The notes beneath the pieces are model-generated. The model worked only from the letters and a program-made list of their open reading frames with translations. It searched no databases and had not been told where the DNA came from. 64,000 nt of DNA from positions 10,168,001 to 10,232,000 of the forward strand of contig NC_059539.1 of the NCBI RefSeq assembly GCF_905220415.1, written 5' to 3'. Every line of letters begins with the position of its first letter. The stretch's first letter is position 1. Origin of the DNA: Colias croceus (lineage: Eukaryota > Arthropoda > Insecta > Lepidoptera > Pieridae). Of the stretch, positions 1 to 12,504 are shown one piece after another. The position numbers and the translations under genes were made by a program.

Positions 1-822
1 AAAGTCGATATTATGTTGCCTACCGTTCGACTCAATGGCTAGGGTTGTACCTTTGATAATTATTACCAAACTAATAAACCGAGTGATGCGAAATAACCAT
101 AATTCTTTTAGAGTTTGATAAAATGATCAGGTAGGTATTTTCTTTAATTCTTCTCTAAATTCTCGGTTACTAAATTTTATCGTTGAAATTATTCTTATTC
201 GCGTAAATTTAATAAATGATCATATTATGGAAAACACTTTTCATTTGTTTTTTGACTTTCACGCCCAACTATTGTACAATAATTACGCTGTTTCGGTATT
301 TTGACGAGTAAACGCAGGAAACATAAATTGCGAACGCTCAGTCGGGGAGTGGTCCGTTGTATCGTTTTAGATAGATTGTGTATTTTGTATCTGTAGAATT
401 GGAATTGGAAAGCTATGTATATGTTGTCCTCATTCTTTTCTTAACAGATTGTTGATCCCAATGCGAATGCATCACTTAAATTGTAAAAAAGACAATTAAG
501 CTGAACATCAAAAATAAAGTGATACGTAAATATTTCACAGTGCAATGTATTATGTAATTATACATTTATAAAAGAATAATTACATCAGATTTAATAGTCG
601 CAATTGTTTTGAATGTACATATGAATAAATGATTACATCATAATAGTAATAATCACAATTGTTTTATTTCCCATTTGTTGCAACCCTAGCATATTTTCAT
701 GTAGCAGCAGAAGTACCTACACTACACTGGCGGCGCGGCGCGGCGGCTCGTGCGACATCAAAGGCATTGCCTATACTAGTCAAATTTACAAATTTTATTC
801 CATAGTATTAATTCATAAAAAA
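1..822. other. Non-genic, AT-rich
   Basis: No exon or element recognised; a short GC-rich stretch (cggcgcggcgcggcggctcg) lies near 730-750. Confidence 0.5.
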
Positions 823-948
823 TATACTATAAATCTTTCTTGATGTTATTGATGTAAAACTATGAATGAAATATTTATATCCATATATGTAGGTATACCT
901 AAGATCGTAGCGTCAATACTCAGCCCGCGGAAACATATCATACCTATT

Positions 949-988
949 TATCTACAAATAGGTAGGTAGATTACTACCTATTTGTAGA
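949..988. repeat. Perfect 16-bp hairpin in tandem-repeat copy 1
   Basis: atctacaaataggtag and ctacctatttgtagat are exact complements with an 8-nt loop. The feature is degraded in copy 2. Confidence 0.7.
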
Positions 989-1192
989 TTCCTATGGTTG
1001 TTTCAGTAAAGAACGTAAACAGGTTGTGAATAGTATATACCTATATAATATATTCACAATCTGTATTACAAAATAATATTACATATTATCTATAAGTACA
1101 TAAATATAGCTTATCGAATTTTTTTATGTTTGTATATTATGTATGTCTTAGCATTAGCTAATAATATTATAATTCATAAAAAATCCATAGGT

Positions 1193-1370
1193 ACTAATAT
1201 TATAAATGCGAAAGTAACTCTGTCTGTCTGTCTGTTACTCAATCACGCCTAAACTACTGAACCAATTTGCATGAAATTTGGTATGGAGATATTTTGATAC
1301 CCGAGAAAGGACATAGACTACCTTTTATTGCGAAATATGTACCACGGGCGAAGCCGGGGCGGACCTCTAG
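1193..1370 (+). mobile_element. Helitron-like non-autonomous element
   Basis: It runs from actaatattataaatgcgaa to ggcggacctctag, with a (TCTG)n tract inside. The CTAG end following a GC-rich fold (gggcgaagccggggcgg) is typical of abundant lepidopteran Helitron-like repeats such as Lep1. Confidence 0.7.
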
Positions 1371-1830
1371 TATACTATAAATCTTTCTTGATTTTATTGA
1401 TGTAAAACTATGAATGAAATATTTATATCCATACCTATATGTATACCTAAAGATCGTAGCGTCAATACTCAGCCCGTAGAAACATATTATCATATTTACT
1501 TATCTACAAATAGGTAGGTAAATATAATATATAGATTACCTATTTATATTTTATAGATTCCTATGGTTGTTCCAGTAAAGAACGTAAACAGGTTGTGAAT
1601 AGTATACATACCTATATAATATATTCACAATCTGTATTACATAATAATATTACATAATATCTATAAGTACATAAATATAGCTTTTCGAATTTTTGTATGT
1701 TTGCATGTATGTCTTAGCATTAGCTAATAATATTATAATTCATAAAAAAATATACTATAAATCTTTCTTGATTTTATTGATGTAAAACTATGAATGAAAT
1801 ATTTATATCCATATAACTACCTATGTAAAC

Positions 1831-2136
1831 CTAATGCGTCCTCCACACTACTCGCGAAGTTCCTCGGCGAAGTACTCGGCCGAAGTTGACTGAAGTCCGC
1901 GATGCTACACTACACACTCGTTCAACTTCGCGCGGAGCGCATACGTTCATATTCAGAACGAACTTCGGGTTACTTCGTGCCCTTTGACTCGGGCGCAAAA
2001 ACCGACAACAAACGGAAGTCGGCCGAGGCGAGGTAAAGTTGGACGAAGTAAGCCGAAGTAAGCCGAAGTGCCTCTCTACATTATTCTATTCGTCTAACCT
2101 CGTTCAACTTCGCGAGTAGTGTGGAGGACGCATTAG
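1831..2136. mobile_element. MITE with inverted ends and many ACTTCG/CGAAGT motifs
   Basis: The ends ctaatgcgtcctccacacta and tagtgtggaggacgcattag are inverted copies, extending inward through ctcgcgaagtt and aacttcgcgag. The 306-bp interior repeats CGAAGT/ACTTCG more than ten times. TA duplications flank it. It sits in copy 3 of the tandem repeat, so the empty site can be read from copies 1 and 2. Confidence 0.85.
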
Positions 2137-2170
2137 ATCGTCGCGTCACTCTGCCCGCGGATTCGCGGAA

Positions 2171-5100
2171 ACGAATTTACGAAAATAATAGATATCTAAA
2201 CTCACCTGCATAAAGTTTCTGAAATGAATCAAGTCTTATTTTTTATATTGTAATTAATACATATTATATTAATAAATAATAATTATTTAATTACAATACT
2301 ATATTAGCTTATCTTCGAAAATTAGTTAGGTATAATGTAAATATGAATGTCTTTTAGTTCTCGTTTCTGAAGTTTCAATGTTCTTTTGTTGTTTACCAAT
2401 TTCAAAAAAACAATATTAAAACAATATTATTAAAAAATCGGCGCGCGGCACAGCAATTTGAGCATGGTCTACTCGTCTCAACGGAGCGATAGCGTCTGAT
2501 GTATGAAATAGAATTATGTTTGAAGCTCCTAGAACGTGCGATGCAAGATGATTTCTTGCGTAATTAAAAATATAGTAAGCGCCAAAAGTGTTTTATCGTG
2601 ATTAAACCAAAACTAAAAGTAATTAGACAAAAGTGGTATGACAAAGTTCTCACAAATGTTTCAATATAATTGTTTATGAAAAAAATAACATAATAGGCAT
2701 TACCATGTCAAGTAAAAAACGTCAAAGTGTGAAATTTAGAGCTAACTTCGTGAATTTTTTCTATCGAGTCAATTTCAATATTTTATGTTTTTGATCGAAC
2801 AGGATAATCGAAAATATCATCAAGTTTTACATATATTTTATTTTTTATATTTGGTCTTGAATATTACACGTATCAACTAAATGTTGATTGGTGATTTGAC
2901 TTTATGCGCGTTCTTAAATAACATAACCATACACAATTATTTAATATCCATCTTATTTATATTCACGTATTTGTTGCTCTATTTACTCTGGGATAATAAA
3001 TCTGTGAGATTGTTATCAATTTAATTACGTAAATGGCTCGTCGTGATGAAAGCTGCATGATTTATGGCGCCTACGCGATGTCTTCACTTGAATCATATAT
3101 CATGTCATTTATTTTAATGCGGTTCCGTATAGTTAATTGCATATTTTTAATTATTATATTTTAAACATATGTATAGGAGCTTATTTCTATTTAGTTGTTC
3201 GAATAACTTGGTATGTATGATTGGGACAGCTGTCGTCGTTGGAATTAATATTTAGTTTATTTTGCAATAAAAACTGTAATAATTTATAGGATAAGCCTCT
3301 ACCTTGTTGAAAATATGTGGTAATATTACGTTTTGACAGCTGTCATAACTATTTAGGTTTAATAAAGTACCTAGTATAGATACAGAAAATATGAAATATT
3401 GTAGGTAATCAGGAGGCAATTTGCAGTATCGTGAAAATATAATATTATTATGAACAAGCTTTGCTTATTTTGAGATTATGTCGTTTGTAAATAGTCCGTT
3501 ATTATTTATGTATAACGAAGCACTAACCTTATTTAATAAAATGTAATAAAATAACTACCTAATCAATTAATAAAAACTACTTCTATTAATGTAAATTTCT
3601 TGTTGTTATAAAGTACATTTTTAGAGCATTTAAACATATACATTAACACTTCGTTAATTGCTTCTCGCACATTAATACACACAGTATAGTCACAGTATTA
3701 CAATATTTCCTATGGAATTTCCTAGGAAATATTGTAATACTGTGGTATAGTTACAAGTTTGTTCAAAAAAAGTTCTGAATCATTAACACAAATAATTCCT
3801 CGTTACATGCAAACATAATGTCGATTATCGAACATAATGCGGGTCCCTAAACTGTTGGTTCCGTAAGGCAAATGAACTTGAATAACCCGCAGTGACGGCT
3901 CACTGAGTAATACATAACTTAACTAAGCTGAGTTTGCATTACTGTTTTTTTCAAGGTCATTTTGGAGGTATGTGTACTGAATTAATACTTTTTCTCATTT
4001 GAAAATATTAAAACACTTTCAATGTATTTTACAAGTTATATTTCATGGATGTTCCTGAAGCAATTCATGATTCAAATAATATGCGTTTTAGTTCTGTTGA
4101 TCTAGTTCTTTTAGTTGTAAATAAATAAGTTATGATATAAGATAATTTTACAAGAAATAATAATAATAATATAGTTGGAGCCATACAAACTATAAAACCT
4201 GTCTTCATAATTCATATCAATCTAAATTTGACTAAACTTTCATCCAGTTGATGACACCGAATTAGTTAATACTAAATTCTTATACCATATTATGTATAAA
4301 ACAAAACTAAAATCCAGAAAATACATTCAACCCTGTGTACCCAAAGCTTAAGGCAAAGCAGCCAATGTGCGAGATTTTACGAATTGTTACAAAATTTTCG
4401 GTGACAGCCATAAATCTGTAAACTTAAGTGCAGGGTTTACTGCCGATATAAATAACATGTAAAGTAAACTTGCTTATTTAATAAATGTTTCCGTTTACTT
4501 ATATTCGTCCTGTGTATTCGTCCTATATTTTATCTGTACGAGACAGGCTTCACTTTTCTTAGTTCTATTAGTATATTATTATTAGTCTGTGGTTCTATAT
4601 TTAAAATAATTGAGGGAATTTCCCGCTTCAGTTAATGTCAATACTCTGATATACTTGTGTAGATATTTCAAATCAATCTATTTACTTCAGTCTCATGTGC
4701 TTACTAATAAATACGTGTGCTAATAATCCTAAGCTATATTGAGAGTTGAGACATATACAAATAGCATTAAATACATTTTAAAACGTCCTGAAAAGAATCA
4801 TCTTGTCTATGAGTTGTGGTTGAAAGGTCAACGACCGACCTTCGTTATTTTAAATTTTAATACCTATTATAATTTATAACATACCTACTTATTCAAAGGA
4901 TATAGTCATTAGTCACAAAATATATTAGAATATATTGTGTTCTTTGTAAATTGTCATTTTTATTTATTTTAACACTTACGTATTCAAATAACTATTAAAT
5001 AGTATGATTTATTCGCGCCTTTTTTACATCCATTACCTACACGGAGTTCTCAAAAAGATAATTTTAAAAATCATTACATGGTCATTTGCAAAACATATAG

Positions 5101-7530
5101 CTGTAGGCAAATTATTTCATACATTTGTTAATTCTGCGCCTGAATACATAATAATATATAACAATATTATGTCTGTCAATCATGACCGTGAGTCATTTGG
5201 TGTATTTTAATTTTTATGATGTTGTCACTATGTAGGCGTGGAATATTTTATTTTTAAAATTAAACGTAAAATTGGGTTTATTTTCTTGAGTAACATACTT
5301 TTATATTTAGCATTTTAAGTTCTTCTATTGGGATTTTGAAAAAAGATCGAAACTTGATAATGTAGAGAAAAATTCGAAAATCTAGGCCGAAAAGGTTTTA
5401 GCGCCAAAAAACAAAACAGTACAAAAACGTAATAATGTTTCCTACAAATTGTAGTTCTATATTTGTTCAATTTCATAAATATCCAATGTGTAATAATTGA
5501 AATCCAATACATAATGGTTTGAATGAATACCATTGCATACCAGAGCCTATAGAGTCGTGTACTTTAATTGGTACAAGAAGAGTCTTCGTATATGGCCATA
5601 CGAAATGAGTGTTCTTAATTACTACATTGTGATGTCACTGTTACATTTGTTACTTTTTTATACCTTTATAATATCGAACTTCTTATTATGCAAAAACTCG
5701 TTCACGTTTTGGTATAATTATTATGGTTCAGGAGCTATTTGTGTTTTTATTTGTTTGTATGCTGCATTATAACGTATATGGTGTGCTGGCTATTAGCTCA
5801 AAAAGTAATGATAAAAGAAAAATTAAAGATGAGCGATGAAAATTAAGCGCATTTGTTTGGTAGATATTTGCGTGTTTATTTTGGTTTTGTCGATGAGATA
5901 TAAAATATACAACATTTTACACAGTATACTATTTATGAGTTGTATATTCGTGTTATAAATATTCAACTTGAAGAAAGCCCGTCTTATTCAAATTTTAACA
6001 CTCTTTGTATTAATTCCTAGCCAAAACCTAATTCGTAGTCTTAAATACCAAATCAAGTATGTACTTTTATTACAAGCGCATTAGTCACCTACTTAATATG
6101 TTGGTGACATGAACCACAAATAGGCATTTGAGGTCATTCCGTATTCTATTATGTAGACTATAGTGTAAATAAGACCTTTTTATGAATGACTAACTTCTTC
6201 CAAGTTATTATCAAGGATCAAAATCAATAAATCTTGTGCAATCCATTATGTCATCGACATAGTCTTAGCCGAGGAACGTTGGCTCGTTCTTTATGAAAAA
6301 GGAAACCCGTTTTAGTGAAGCGTGTGTCTAGTGAATAGTATGTTATAGATAGGCGCTGAGGGAATGCGAATGCAAACAAATTTGTATCGGAGATGCCTTG
6401 CTTGTGCTTAGTAAGGTAATCAAGGTATTTGGAACTGGTAATGCGCGAGGTGTTTTCTTTAAGTGTCAACCACGTATTTGCTTGGTATATAATTTTAAAT
6501 ACTTCCTTATTTACTTTGGAATAAATAAATGTCTTCATTTATGAGTAGTTATCATTACACACGAAAAATTGTAAGACGATTTTTATGTAAGATTTTTTAA
6601 TACTAATTTATTATTGTCTTGTTTCAGGTTAAACATTAGAAGTTACTTTGGATGCCGTGAGTAGAAATTAAAAAAAAATTGAAATATCTTACTTAGTATA
6701 AGTTTAATATTACTTGCATATTATTCCTATGTAAATACATGTGTTATTTATAAATAGCACATACAACTTATATCCATAACACAGAGTTACACAAGATTAG
6801 CCATTTGATATACATTGGGCATTTACTATTATATTTTATTAAGAAGCTTACCTCAATCTAGAAACTTATTTCCTCCAACTCCAATTTACGAGTCTTAAAT
6901 ATCTTACAATGCTCATAAGATATAACAGCTCAGTCCCATAACAGTGGCCTAAGTAACGAAAATATAGCCCTGATTTTAGTTTAGTACTCATGAATAGAAA
7001 TTCGCATAGAATCCCACGGTTAGCCGCACAATTGCTTCCAAAGTCACGCTTGCTCCTAAAACCGGCCAATCTGAAGCCTTTGCGGAATGCAGGAGAAGCT
7101 TGTGGGCTAATAGAATAAATTTCAATACAGCAAAATCTATTCATTAATATTAATCTTCCGCTATATATGAGGCCGGTATAATGTGCTTTTGTTTGTCTTG
7201 TTTATTAGGATTTTCGACTTGGGCGATAAAAGCAGTACCAAAATACCCTATGTGCATTGGTTGAATGTATAATATTGCAGCATGTATAATATTATCATCT
7301 GATATAAATAATGATCGTTAATTCAGGTATATATTTACATAATAAAGCACATTATTAAATTACGGATTGTTTGTATGCAATTTCTAGTTGAATGTACTGC
7401 AACTACCACTAATTACGCTCGTAATTGTAAAAGTTATCTCCCTAATACTTCCGCTACATTTTACAACTGAATGAATGGTTTCATTTCTTAATAATGAGCG
7501 ACAACTCTTTATTACCATTAATATATAATA
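2171..7530. other. Non-genic, apart from the hairpin at 3691
   Basis: Only short random-looking frames without domain motifs. Could be intergenic or part of a long intron of a gene outside the window. Confidence 0.5.
3691..3744. repeat. Perfect 22-bp hairpin
   Basis: 3691-3712 (cacagtattacaatatttcc plus ta) pairs exactly with 3723-3744 around a 10-nt loop. Too short for a typical insect pre-miRNA; no surrounding element was recognised. Confidence 0.85.
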
Positions 7531-7713
7531 CTAGCTTTCCGCCTGCGGCTTCGCCCGCGTTTTCCAAGAAAAACCCGCATAGTTCCCGTTAGTAATGTAT
7601 GATTTAATGTAGCTTTCGAACGGTGAAAGAATTTTTAAAATTGGTCCAGTAGTTTATGAGCATATTCATTACAATCAAACAAACAAACAAAGTTTTCCTC
7701 TTTATAATATTAG
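7531..7713 (-). mobile_element. Helitron-like non-autonomous element
   Basis: It begins ctagctttccgcctgcggct and ends cctctttataatattagt. A (CAAA)n tract lies before the end. Same family as the elements at 36775, 44992, 52020, 54390 and 58528. Confidence 0.75.
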
Positions 7714-8667
7714 TGTAGATATACGAATATTAAAAGCTATCGTTTCTTTAAATGATTTAAATGTATGTTCTTTTGCACAAGTTTGATTAGCGTGTCTTTA
7801 ACACTCGCGTGCGGCGTGACCAAATAAATTGAATCGATGCCTTTGCCCTTTAGTGATGTGAGCTTACACTAATTACGCTTGCTAAGTTGCTAATATGGTA
7901 CAGGTGTGACTTACAATGCTGATAAACAGTGCATTTTGTAAATAACGAGCTTTTGCTTACATAATAGCTGTTTAAGCAATTATGTCACATTTTTGGGAAT
8001 ATTGTAATGAAGTTACTCAAAACTTATGCCAATTACGATAATAATTAATATGAAATGATCTAAATATCTTAGTGTTTATATTAAAAGATAGTGAAATAGC
8101 CAAACACTAAAAAATCATAATTCAAACGAATTGAATTAACATTCCAATAATAATTGATTCGTATATTTAGGTATTTAAAATAAGACCATCACAATAAGAA
8201 AATACTCTTGATCCATTAACATAAAGAAAGTAAACAGTATATTTTCTTTACAACATGAAAACGGAGTCCGGCTTCTCTATTCTCGCGGCACAATAAATAT
8301 AGGCTATTATTTTATTACCTCCGTACAAGAATTGTTCAGTGGAAACATTTACAATATGAGCGAACAATGCTGTAAGCGGTATGTATTAAATAATTCCATC
8401 TTATTGCATCTGTCGGTAGCATTAAAGGCCTCTACCCACAACAACGTCATACTATGACCGTAGGAACGTGTCAGGATCGGAAACTGGAAAGCAACACATT
8501 ATGCTCTACTATGCCAACTAGAGCATATTAATTACGTATCAAAATCGTAAGTATATAATATTGATGCTCCGTGCATGGTACGTGACGGTGCTGATCAATG
8601 AAGGAACTATCTAGTGGACATAGTCTCATCATCTTCAATACAATTTTTTTGGAGTGAAATTTATTTA

Positions 8668-8798
8668 CGGGCGTTCAGAGTAAAACTGCAAGGTCGCGAC
8701 ATGGCAATACCGTCACGTCATGGAGTAAAAGTACAATTTTGGAATCTTTGATTCTTGCCAAACTCCTGACACGTGTGCTCGGTGCACACGCTCTTTTT
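8668..8798 (+). repeat. Short dispersed element (GAAACTTCTTTGG family), partial
   Basis: It shares aaggtcgcgacatggcaata, cgtcacgtcatg and gacacgtgtgctcgg with copies at 42631, 53431 and 56701. This copy has lost one inverted end. Confidence 0.7.
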
Positions 8799-9089
8799 GC
8801 CTGAGTCCTTGATATGTACCTATGATACGTGGTAGTGGGTAGAAACCTTAAGAGTATAAATTGTTTTAGCTTAGAACCCGTTCTCGAGGGATTGTCGACG
8901 ATTGTAATTTCGTTTTATGTTTGTTTGCGGACAACGCAGTTACGGTTACTGATTGAAAAATATTGCACCTATTAAAGTTATTACGATTGTTAAATCTCGG
9001 GATATCTAGATTATCGTATTGTCATGACGAAATCGTTATGATCTTTAATTGTTTGCGAATGAACTACTTCCAGTACCATTATTATGAAA

Positions 9090-9125
9090 GTTAGTACTTA
9101 TGACTTCTTAGTCATAAGTACTAAC
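9090..9125. repeat. Perfect 15-bp hairpin with a 6-nt loop
   Basis: gttagtacttatgac, loop ttctta, gtcataagtactaac. No flanking element is recognised. Confidence 0.8.
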
Positions 9126-9394
9126 TGAAAATGAAAATTACTTGAAAATTACTTTCATCAATTAGATGGAAAGAGATCTGATTGGATGTGTATATTGTAA
9201 TGAATATACATTGTAATTTTTTTATTCCACTAGCTTAGCCGTTTGCACATCATAGAGATTATTACTCGAACTATTGCTCGTAAGAACGAGCAATTTTATT
9301 GATTATTTTATTGATTTTATGTTCAAAGTGTTGTTTCTCGTGTATAGTAATTATTATATGGAATTCTTTCTCCTTCTATGTGGAGTTAATCTAT

Positions 9395-9584
9395 ACTAAT
9401 ATTATAAAGCTTAAGAGTTTGTTTGTTTGTTTGAACGCGCTACTCTTGGGAACTACTGGTCCGATTTGAAAAATTCTTTCGGTGTTAGATAGCTTATATA
9501 TCGAGGAAGGCTATAGGCTATATATCATCACGCTACGACTAACAGGAGTGGAGCCACGGGGGTGAAACCGCGCAGAGCAGCTAG
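9395..9584 (+). mobile_element. Helitron-like non-autonomous element
   Basis: It runs from actaatattataaagcttaa to gagcagctag, including ctactggtccgatttgaaaa. It belongs to the subfamily also seen at 11245 and 14028. Confidence 0.75.
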
Positions 9585-10395
9585 TAAACGATAAAACTGT
9601 GAATGTGTGATTATTAATTGTTCATCAATAAAAGGTACTGTTAACATCTATTATCACGCACCCCACACGCAAAATTATCTAAATATCTACCCATAATAAT
9701 TATGATAGTTGTCTCGTAATACATATGTACTTAATACAATATATCTATAAAAAAATGTATACGAAAATATAGTCAGTAAAAATTAAAATTTTAACAATAC
9801 TTCTATACAAGTTGTGGCAAACGTTTCCATTGCTAAAATAAAATTTCTAATTAAATTATAGACTAAAGGCTTGTGGCACACAAATAAGTTAATTGAGGAA
9901 CAATTAAATCAACATTCTTTATATCTCTGTGCAAATCATTAAACTAATTTATTAATTACTTTTTCCTGAGGTTTTATGAACTATAATGTGAAATAGTAAT
10001 TATGGACTGGTTAAATCTTACAAATTACAATGCAATAAATCAAACTACAATCAAACTTTATTCTATTGAACATTTAATTAAATCGAGAGAGTTCTGTTGC
10101 TTTTTAATATTTAATATTTTATTTTATGTGTCCTGTGATCCAGAATTGATTATCAGAGGCTTTCGCAAACAAAATAAAATGAAAGCTTTTATGGTTCCTG
10201 TCCTGTGGAGATACATGTAAAACAATTATTGAGTTAGGGAAATCGTTATAGGTAAATGATTCAACAGGTATATACTTGAACATGAGATTTTATTATTTTC
10301 AGCTTTATCTTATTAAAATAGGCTGTATAAAAAGAAATATATATAGATAATCATCAAATACAGTATGTTTGTTGTAGTAGATATTTATTTATTAC

Positions 10396-10577
10396 TAAGC
10401 TATCCCGGCAAACGTTGTTCTGCCTTACTCTTCATCATTTAAGGGTATGAAAAATAGATGTTAGCCGATTCTCAGACCTACCCGATATGCACACAAAATT
10501 TCATGAGAATCGGTCCAGCCGTTTTGGAGGAGTATGGTAACTGACATTGTGACAGGAGAATTTTATATATAAGGTTA
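10396..10577. repeat. Dispersed repeat (tatcccggcaaacgttgttc family)
   Basis: It includes catgagaatcggtccagccg and ends in ttttatatataaggttag, a layout common in lepidopteran dispersed repeats. Exact class not determined. Confidence 0.5.
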
Positions 10578-10603
10578 GAAGAAAAGTTTGTATAACTTAG
10601 TAT

Positions 10604-10640
10604 TGTAGAATAGAATAGAATAGAAAACACTTTATTGCAC
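10604..10640 (-). repeat. LINE-like 3' tail with (TAGAA)n
   Basis: Several tagaa units run into aaacactttattgcacacc, the reverse of a gtgcaataaagtgttt tail. The body upstream (to ~10840) has no recognisable coding. Confidence 0.5.
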
Positions 10641-11244
10641 ACCAAAACAAAATTTACAGAAACCAAGTCTTTTTAAAAATTATTGTTTGTACAACATATT
10701 TTAACATCCTACATTATAATACTATGATAGTAGATAAACCCCTATCAGTAATTCAATCTAATTTTTATACAATTAATCTAGATCTAGAAGCAAAGCATGT
10801 AGGCGTAGCCCCGCCTACTTCAGGATATACTATAATTTATGGTGCGTATTGCAACGCGGTTGGTGTATGAATAACATGAATAATAATTCACTCGGATAAC
10901 ACGTGCTTAGACGTTGCTGTGGATAAAAATAATTAACTGTCTTTGAATGCGTTTGATTTTAAATGCCTTTAATTTGAGAAAACGCAAAAAAATGAGTTAT
11001 GCATTTTCAGGCTCATTTACTGGCAGAATTTTAAAATAAGCAAATTAAAGTAAACATTTTCAATATAATATTCTGCCAAATACAGCGATGGTGCTCAGTA
11101 AAATTTACAAATTGTAATTCAGTAGCCCCAAGAGTCTTCCATATAACCAACTAAGATGCCCCGATAAAAGCTCTCCATTCAATAGCAAGAAATTATTTCT
11201 GAATATTAAATTTGACTTAATTTAGAACAATATTTATTAACTTA

Positions 11245-11398
11245 CTAGCTGCTCCGCGCGGTTTCACCCCCGTAGCTCCACTCCTTTTGGCCATAGCGTG
11301 ATGTTATATAGCCTATAACCTTTCTCGATAAATGGGCTATCAAACACCGAAAGAATTTTTCAAATCGGACCAGTAGTTCCCGAGATTAGCTACATATT
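11245..11398 (-). mobile_element. Helitron-like element, truncated
   Basis: ctagctgctccgcgcggttt starts it; aaatcggaccagtagttccc lies near the broken end. The same subfamily is at 9395 and 14028. Confidence 0.7.
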
Positions 11399-12331
11399 AC
11401 CATACAACCAGTTAAACACAAAACCAATTACTATTGCCACAAATGCTCAGGAGCATTTATTTCCTTGCACAATTTCTACGATCTAAATCTTAATCTATTC
11501 ATATCTGAGTATAGGTTATCAATCTTAAAATAATTCTATTACGCAGAACCATTAGTGGGAAACCAGTAGCGGTCACCCGCTGGGAAATCCGGGACATTGT
11601 GACAGATCATATACAATACCAGCATATTATGGTTTCCTGTACTTCAAATCTATTTTTTTAGTAATATTTCGTCATTAATTTGGTAAAAACTGGATTAAAT
11701 GAGAATCAACGTTAAGCACTATCACAATTATTAGAATTAGAATGTTATTTTTATGAAGAATATTTTTGCACATTAATTTAGATAATCGGTCTTACGTTAA
11801 TAAACAATTAACCAACCATATTGTTTAGTAAATCCTAGTAAATAATAGGTGAAGAGAGCATACCTATCTTTGTCTTGCGGAAACATCCATCAACCTCAGT
11901 CTTCAAGTGAGAAATTAGTCATAATTTTTCAGACTGCATTTATGTCATAACTGGACGGAAAATTAACGTAAGAAGCTCTAAGAAGTTAACGTATATTAAC
12001 AAGATGTAAACGATGTTGGGCCCCAGGCTATAATTTGTTTGTAACAGCCCTATTAGGCAACAGGTTCCTAGTAATTATTCCGTAAAAGGGGAAATGTCCT
12101 ATTTAAATAGCTTCCTGGATTGCAGGATATTTATAATTCCCACTCCAGTCACAGTTGTTGAAGAAATTAAGAAAGCCATATTTATTTTAACTCTGCGCTG
12201 AATTATGTTTATGGAAAAGTTTATGAATGTAAAATATTTTATAGTTGTCTCCTATGTTTATTGTTTAACAGTGTATACATAAATTACCGCCAAAGATAAA
12301 CGGTTTGGTAGTGTAAAATTTTTCCTACTTA

Positions 12332-12504
12332 GGGCTGATTTTTCAATCCTTGGTTAATATCAATTCGTCGAATAACGTACTAAACTACCAATTCAAAAAT
12401 GTATTCTTTGGCCGTATTTGACGGTTTACGGGTGACATTTTAATATTATCGTGTAATACTTTATTGGGCGGATAAGTTTTAAATTTGGATTGAAAAATCG
12501 GCCC
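12332..12504. mobile_element. PIF/Harbinger-like MITE, 173 bp
   Basis: The ends gggctgatttttcaatcc and ggattgaaaaatcggccc are inverted repeats with one mismatch, flanked on both sides by TTA. A 3-bp TTA duplication fits the PIF/Harbinger group. Confidence 0.75.

Larger units (their letters stand above)
823..2170. repeat. Tandem repeat, three copies of a ~360-380-bp unit
   Basis: The unit starts with tatactataaatctttctt at 823, 1371 and 1751. Copies 1 and 2 are nearly identical through tattgatgtaaaactatg, cctatggttgt and cattagctaat. A Helitron-like element (1193-1370) sits at the copy 1/2 junction. A MITE (1831-2136) interrupts copy 3, whose remainder resumes as gatcgtcgcgtcactctgcc. Confidence 0.85.

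Noticed and set aside
6866..7144. 92-codon minus-strand frame
   Set aside because: Slightly GC-richer than the surroundings but no motif supports a protein or transposon domain.
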